A stretch of DNA of 9,676 nt from contig JABGQJ010000144.1 in NCBI GenBank assembly GCA_018648945.1, positions 1-9,676 on the forward strand, given 5' to 3'. The notes under the pieces are model-generated. The model made no database searches, was not told the DNA's origin, and was given only the letters and a program-made list of their open reading frames with translations. This document shows, one piece after another, positions 5,774-9,676 of this stretch. Source of the stretch: Victivallales bacterium. GTDB lineage: Bacteria; Verrucomicrobiota; Lentisphaeria; Oligosphaerales; Lenti-02. The translations under genes and the position numbers were made by a program. Each line of letters opens with the position of its first letter. Positions within the stretch are counted from its first letter, which is position 1.

Positions 5774-8653
5774 ATGGCAACCACGGGAATGTCCATGCGC
5801 AACGCCGCGAACTCGATCTTCACTGGCCTCCTCCTCAGCGGGCTGATGGGCCTTCTCAGTATGGGCGCAGACAAGCGAGACGGAACCATGCTGACCGGCT
5901 TCCACCCGAGACTCACCGAACGCCCGCGCCTGGGAGCCAAGCCGGGCGACCGCAGGAAGATGCAGGAGGCAATCAGGAACGGCGGCGACCTGAAGGGGAA
6001 GTACATCCGGCTGCGCGACAAGCTGGCCCCCTACATCAAGCAGCACGGGGACGACCCCGATCATCTGATGAGCCGGATGCCGATGCATTGGGGCAAGCAC
6101 TACACCATCTTCCCGGCGTTTGGCGAGAAGAAGTCGATGGAGTTCAGCGACTTCGATTCTCCGTACAAGCCAGCGGCTCCGTGCGTGATGAACAGCTGGC
6201 GGGGCGGATCGTTGGATATGCGCAAACGCTCGGGGCACGCCCCGGTCCCAACCATGCGCGTGGGCTTCGGCGGCGTGAAGACGACCAGGGGCAATGGCTA
6301 CCGCACCCCGAAACTGGGCACGATCGAGGCTTACAACGGCGATCTGTTCCAGGTGCGGGACGCGTTCCACAAGGAAGTCGAGAACTACCTGCCGCTGAGC
6401 GGGACGGCAATCTGCGACTACTACAAGCCGATCATCGGGCTCGCCACCGAGGCGGCCATGCTCTATTACTGGACCGAGGACGAGCGCTACGCGCGGTTTG
6501 CCTGCGACTACCTGATGCAGTGGGTGCTCGGAATCTACTTCCAGAATCCCTACAACCGCCCCAAGGCGGCCGTCGACGGCAAGATCATTCAGAATACCAG
6601 CACGGGCGTGAACGGCATGGATATATCCGCCGGCTATATGAAGCAGTTCGCGTGGGTCTACGACTTCTGCTTCGACTACCTGCGGGAGAAGGAGCGGCAC
6701 TATCTGGACGGCGCCTTCTACCCGCACCGCGAGGGCGAGGTGGATCACGCTGGGCTGAAGGAAGCCCTGCGCGGGAAGACCATCGTGGAGGTGGTCGATC
6801 AGGCGTTCTTCAAGTTCTGCTACCACATGATCCTGGAGGACGTGCTCGTTGGCAACCCCCAGTGTCCGAACAACCACTGCATCTGGTCTCAGCAGTCGGT
6901 GGACTTCCTGCTGGCCATCGAGGACCACGAACTGCGTGCCAAGGGCATGGACGTGATCGTCTACAGCGACGAGCTCTGCCGTCCGACGCAGTGGGGACAC
7001 TACGGTAGCCTGTCGGTCAACACCACCGTGGCGAATGCCTTCACCGACGATGGGTTCTGGAAGGAATCGACCGTCTACCAGATGATCGCCACGGGTCGGG
7101 TGATCGGCCTGTTGCGGAGTCTGGACCGGGCGGGCTACCAGCCGTGGGAGGCGAACGGGCGCGTCTTCCGGTCGGCCTGCGCCCCCTTCCGCCTCATGTT
7201 TCCCCACCGCTACTTGGCTTCGTATGGCGACGCCAACAACATGGGGTTCACGCGCACCAACGTGGACTTCATGTACCGAACGGCCAAGGCCCATGACATG
7301 CCGGAAGCGAAACAGCTTGGCAAGCAACTCCGCTGGGCCATCGACCGGGGGTTCAACCGACCGCTACATGCCGAGGAGATGGAGGACGTGCCCGCAGTCG
7401 GGGAAGGTGAGATGGTGTTCACGCGCACCGACCGGATCGACTTCATCCCGCTCTACGTCCAGCGCAACAAGGGGCTCGACAGGGACAATGGGTTGATGAG
7501 CACGCTCTACTGCGGCAACTACACCCACTGCCTGCCGGAGGGGATCAACTTCGAATTCTACGCCAAGGGGCTGAAGGTGGTACCACACGTGGGCTACTAC
7601 CCCTACGGCTCGAAGCCGCACAACGGCTGGTGCCAGAAGATCGGCTCCAAGAACACGGTCATCCCCGGCGATATTCCCCTGACCATGCGGGATATGAGTA
7701 CCGGCAAGTACGACCTCACGACCTACGCGATGGAACCCGCGCCGCAACAGGACGCGGTATCGCCAGACATGTCCTTCATCGAGGTCGAGCTTCCCTATGG
7801 CGGGCGGCAACGCCGGTGCATGGCCCTGATCCGCACGTCGGCAAGCACGGGATTCCTCGTGGATGTGTTCCGCTCGTCGAATGAGAAGAGCAACGAGTAC
7901 CGGCTGCATTCCGTCGGGCAGGGAGTCGCCGTCTACGACCACGACGGCGGGACGGCTCTCCCGTTTGCCTCCACCACCGATCTGGCCAACGCGAAGCTCG
8001 GGGACGACTACCTGGAAGACAAGCTGAAATGTCCCCGCGCCATCGAGGGCAATCTGAGGGCTGTGCTCGACATCGCGGATGACAAGGGGAGGCCGGGCCT
8101 GGAATTCAGCGTGTTCCTGGCCGGTCGCGCCGACTACACCGTCTACACTGCCACGGGGTTGCAGCGGAAAGCTGCCGACAGGCCGTTCGACAAGATGCGC
8201 GCCCCGATGCTCGCCGTCCGTCTGCCCGGCGAGGCCTGGGATCGCCCCTTCGCAACCGTCTACGAGGCGGCGAAGAAGGGCACATCCGCGATCCAGACCG
8301 TCACGCGCCTCGCCGACGGCTCCCTCACCGTGCTGGAGATCACCGGAGCGAATGGCACCCACCACATCCTGAGCGCCGTCTCGCCAGACCAGCCCCACCA
8401 GCTCGGAACGCTCCGTTTCCAGGGGACGTTCGCCACCGTCGCCAAGATCGGCACCCACACCGAGCTTTATCTGGGCAAGGGCGTCGAGCTGACCGATGGC
8501 ACGCACGCGATCCAGTCCCTGGATGGCACCGAGCTCTCCGTTTCGCTCCGGATCGTGGATGGCGGAGCCACCATCAGCGCCACCGCTCCGTGTCGAGTCA
8601 CCGTCGCCGACAAGACCACCACCGTCCAACCCGGTCTGAATCAGAAGTTGTAG
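5774..8653 (+). CDS. Secreted heparinase II/III-like polysaccharide lyase candidate
   Basis: This protein has 959 residues. A signal peptide occupies residues 1-32 (R9, then hydrophobic IFTGLLLSGLMGLLSMGA). Residues about 40-520 look like the alpha/alpha-toroid of heparinase II/III and PL15/17-type lyases: repeated helices rich in Trp/Tyr, an Asn-His pair N367-H368 in PNNHCIWSQQS, and a tyrosine Y435 in DDGFWKESTVYQ. Residues about 560-950 match the C-terminal beta-sandwich: YTHCLPEGINFEFYAKG with H585, VPHVGYYPYG, GSKNTVIPGD, RTSASTGFLVDVFR. By family knowledge Asn/His/Tyr/His are the lyase catalytic residues, so eliminative cleavage of a uronic-acid polysaccharide is plausible. The motif usually written HxHxD reads HCLPE here, and the usual HNTV reads KNTV, so the metal site appears altered. 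Length exceeds heparinase II (about 770). The gene stands alone, divergent from GNAT. Family assignment is by remembered motifs; the substrate is unknown. Confidence 0.8.
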   Translation: MATTGMSMRNAANSIFTGLLLSGLMGLLSMGADKRDGTMLTGFHPRLTERPRLGAKPGDRRKMQEAIRNGGDLKGKYIRLRDKLAPYIKQHGDDPDHLMSRMPMHWGKHYTIFPAFGEKKSMEFSDFDSPYKPAAPCVMNSWRGGSLDMRKRSGHAPVPTMRVGFGGVKTTRGNGYRTPKLGTIEAYNGDLFQVRDAFHKEVENYLPLSGTAICDYYKPIIGLATEAAMLYYWTEDERYARFACDYLMQWVLGIYFQNPYNRPKAAVDGKIIQNTSTGVNGMDISAGYMKQFAWVYDFCFDYLREKERHYLDGAFYPHREGEVDHAGLKEALRGKTIVEVVDQAFFKFCYHMILEDVLVGNPQCPNNHCIWSQQSVDFLLAIEDHELRAKGMDVIVYSDELCRPTQWGHYGSLSVNTTVANAFTDDGFWKESTVYQMIATGRVIGLLRSLDRAGYQPWEANGRVFRSACAPFRLMFPHRYLASYGDANNMGFTRTNVDFMYRTAKAHDMPEAKQLGKQLRWAIDRGFNRPLHAEEMEDVPAVGEGEMVFTRTDRIDFIPLYVQRNKGLDRDNGLMSTLYCGNYTHCLPEGINFEFYAKGLKVVPHVGYYPYGSKPHNGWCQKIGSKNTVIPGDIPLTMRDMSTGKYDLTTYAMEPAPQQDAVSPDMSFIEVELPYGGRQRRCMALIRTSASTGFLVDVFRSSNEKSNEYRLHSVGQGVAVYDHDGGTALPFASTTDLANAKLGDDYLEDKLKCPRAIEGNLRAVLDIADDKGRPGLEFSVFLAGRADYTVYTATGLQRKAADRPFDKMRAPMLAVRLPGEAWDRPFATVYEAAKKGTSAIQTVTRLADGSLTVLEITGANGTHHILSAVSPDQPHQLGTLRFQGTFATVAKIGTHTELYLGKGVELTDGTHAIQSLDGTELSVSLRIVDGGATISATAPCRVTVADKTTTVQPGLNQKL

Positions 8654-9136
8654 CCTCTCCGCGCCATGGACGCTTCACCGATCTAGCCCTGCGTTGCCGC
8701 CGGCGACCGACACCCTGCTCGTGCGGCCCAGTAGATCGATCAGATGAGCTTCCGTCCCTTGACAGGGGATACGTGCAGCCTGGGACTGGTGGCTCCAGAG
8801 CATGAGGGTTCCCAGGCCATCGCTTCCTGCGACACAGACTTGCTCGGCGTTGTCAGGCAGTCCGGGCAGGTCATCGAGCAACGGACGACCGTCGAGGAGA
8901 CGGCCTTTGGCCAAGCGACAGCACGGTTGCTTTCGCTCGTTTTTCGGGGTGCCTCAGGCACTATCTGTCCATCATTGACTGGATGCAACTGGCCCATCCC
9001 CATCGCCTCGCTGAGGAGCATCAGCTTTGGGGAACGCCACCACCGAAGGTAGAGCCGATGCCAGGCATCGGAGCGACCAACGGGGGCGTCAAGCTCCGGT
9101 CAGGTCGGCACCCACTCGTCGCCTCGGGGTGTGGAA
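8654..9136. other. Intergenic region without a convincing gene
   Basis: These 483 bases lie between two convergent genes. Three frames of about 80-120 codons stay open (8740-9099 and 8675-8953 on minus, 8744-9052 on plus), but none has a good ribosome binding site and start or a recognisable domain. It contains the palindrome at 9055-9071, a short hairpin GTGCC/GGCAC at 8949-8961 preceded by five T on plus, and GATCGATC at 8734-8741. I find no T-tract terminator for either flanking gene. It may be a decayed gene, a small RNA region or plain spacer. Confidence 0.45.
9055..9071. repeat. Perfect 17-base palindrome (8-base arms, one central base)
   Basis: CCGATGCC-A-GGCATCGG reads the same on both strands apart from the centre. 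It starts 66 bases downstream of the stop of the minus-strand gene ending at 9137. As RNA it would form a 7-base-pair stem with a three-base loop. No T run follows on either strand, so a classical terminator is unlikely; a dimeric-protein binding site or the foot of a structured RNA are alternatives. Confidence 0.5.
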
Positions 9137-9676
9137 TCAGTCCGGCCGGCCGTGATACGAGTAGGGAATGGTCAGAATCGCGCCCGTTGCGAAGGCGTAG
9201 TTGAATGCTCGCCGCAACTGGGCGTTGCCTGGCGCTTCAGAACCGCTGTTCAGCCCGACTGCAAACGAGTCTGTATCGAGAACAAGGCGCGTCTCGGCAT
9301 CGCCAACGGAGACTTCGAGCACGCGATAGCTGCCGTCGGTGTCCTCCGCCGCCGGGACAATGTCCGCCCAGAGCGGCGTGAGGACGTTCGCGGGGACCTC
9401 GATCTGCGCAGCCAACTGCACGGCGGGCGTCTTGAGCACGTCCGTTTCGAAGTCGATCACCCGTCCTGAGGCACTGGGCACGAAGGTCATATGGAAGTCG
9501 TTGCCGACGCTGATCTCACGGACCTCCGAGGCATGATACTCCGTCACACGCAGGTTCGCGTCCTGCCGCAGTAGGCAGAAACTCCCTTTCATGCGGAGGC
9601 CGCCTTCGTACACGGCCTCCGCGTCCTGGTCAGGACCCTTCACGATCAGGTCGCGGCGCCCGTCCGCGAAGGTCAC
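9137..9676 (-). CDS. C-terminal part of a beta-rich secreted-type protein (cut by right edge), possibly heparinase-like
   Basis: The minus strand is open from the window edge to a TGA at 9137, giving 179 residues plus a first codon GTG that is probably internal. No start or ribosome binding site is visible, so the true N-terminus lies outside. The sequence is beta-rich: DGRRDLIVKGPDQDAEAVYE, then GSFCLLRQDANLRVTEYHA, SEVREISVGNDFHMTF, and a second sandwich-like stretch ending in GAILTIPYSYHGRPD. The motif order (a DLIV strand, a G-x-F/A strand with LLR, a G-containing turn) resembles the tails of heparinase II/III-like and other large secreted carbohydrate-active proteins, and loosely parallels residues near GTFATVAKIGTHTELYLGKG in the lyase at 5774-8653. 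It converges on that lyase. The reading frame is sure; the family is a guess. Confidence 0.6.
   Translation of the reverse strand: MTFADGRRDLIVKGPDQDAEAVYEGGLRMKGSFCLLRQDANLRVTEYHASEVREISVGNDFHMTFVPSASGRVIDFETDVLKTPAVQLAAQIEVPANVLTPLWADIVPAAEDTDGSYRVLEVSVGDAETRLVLDTDSFAVGLNSGSEAPGNAQLRRAFNYAFATGAILTIPYSYHGRPD

Noticed and set aside
5468..7327. 620-codon upstream extension of the GNAT frame on the minus strand
   Set aside because: The extension lies opposite the lyase gene and has no recognisable domain, while the GNAT homology and a ribosome binding site begin at 5467.
7364..8629. 421-codon minus-strand frame opposite the lyase C-terminus
   Set aside because: It is a reverse-strand shadow of the beta-sandwich coding region, with no start signal and no domain.
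8949..8961. GTGCC/GGCAC hairpin as a transcription terminator
   Set aside because: The five-T run precedes the hairpin on plus, and on minus the stem is followed by CCCCG and an A run, so neither strand has the terminator arrangement.
8744..9052. Plus-strand 102-codon frame in the right intergenic region
   Set aside because: No ribosome binding site, no domain, and competing open frames on the other strand in the same bases.

Overview
The window is GC-rich (about 60-65% by eye) and densely coding, with strong G/C third-position bias that leaves long spurious open frames opposite the real genes. It reads as a carbohydrate-degradation neighbourhood. The large secreted multi-domain enzymes, the GH10 style with its N-terminal beta-sandwich, and the heparinase-like protein with a plain signal peptide suggest an uncultured planctomycete or another PVC-group or Armatimonadota-like bacterium. 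This placement is inference from protein style; there is no marker gene in the window.

Layout: (1) 1-345, minus strand: N-terminal part of a sugar phosphate isomerase/epimerase (TIM barrel), cut by the left edge. (2) 432-1187, minus: a NYN-domain (PIN-like) nuclease with a C-terminal OST-HTH/LOTUS domain, directly upstream of gene 1 on the same strand. (3) 1188-1494: divergent intergenic region. (4) 1495-4677, plus: a 1060-residue secreted protein joining an LTxxQ/Spy-like helical module, a small beta-sandwich, a GH10 (xylanase-type) catalytic domain and a second GH-A-like barrel of agarase/GH50-like style. (5) 4661-5467, minus: a GNAT acetyltransferase with a YoaP-like C-terminal domain; its 3' end overlaps gene 4 by 17 bases tail to tail. 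(6) 5468-5773: divergent intergenic region with a GC-rich hairpin. (7) 5774-8653, plus: a 959-residue secreted heparinase II/III-like (alpha/alpha-toroid plus beta-sandwich) polysaccharide lyase candidate. (8) 8654-9136: 483 bases without a convincing gene, carrying a perfect 17-base palindrome. (9) 9137-9676, minus: C-terminal part of a beta-rich protein cut by the right edge, resembling the tail of another heparinase-like or related secreted protein.

Working model (inference): the two plus-strand enzymes are exported to attack a complex, probably uronic-acid-containing polysaccharide, one by hydrolysis and one by lyase-type elimination, while the cytoplasmic isomerase may process released sugars. 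No SusC/SusD pair, transporter, sulfatase or carbohydrate regulator is visible here. The NYN-LOTUS and GNAT-YoaP genes look like housekeeping or RNA/stress functions interleaved with the carbohydrate genes.

The most unusual points are the Spy-like module on a double glycosidase, the absence of canonical Glu residues in its second barrel, and a lyase that keeps the apparent catalytic Asn/His/Tyr/His set but not the usual metal-ligand positions. I do not see a CRISPR array, tRNA, rRNA, insertion sequence or clear defence system.
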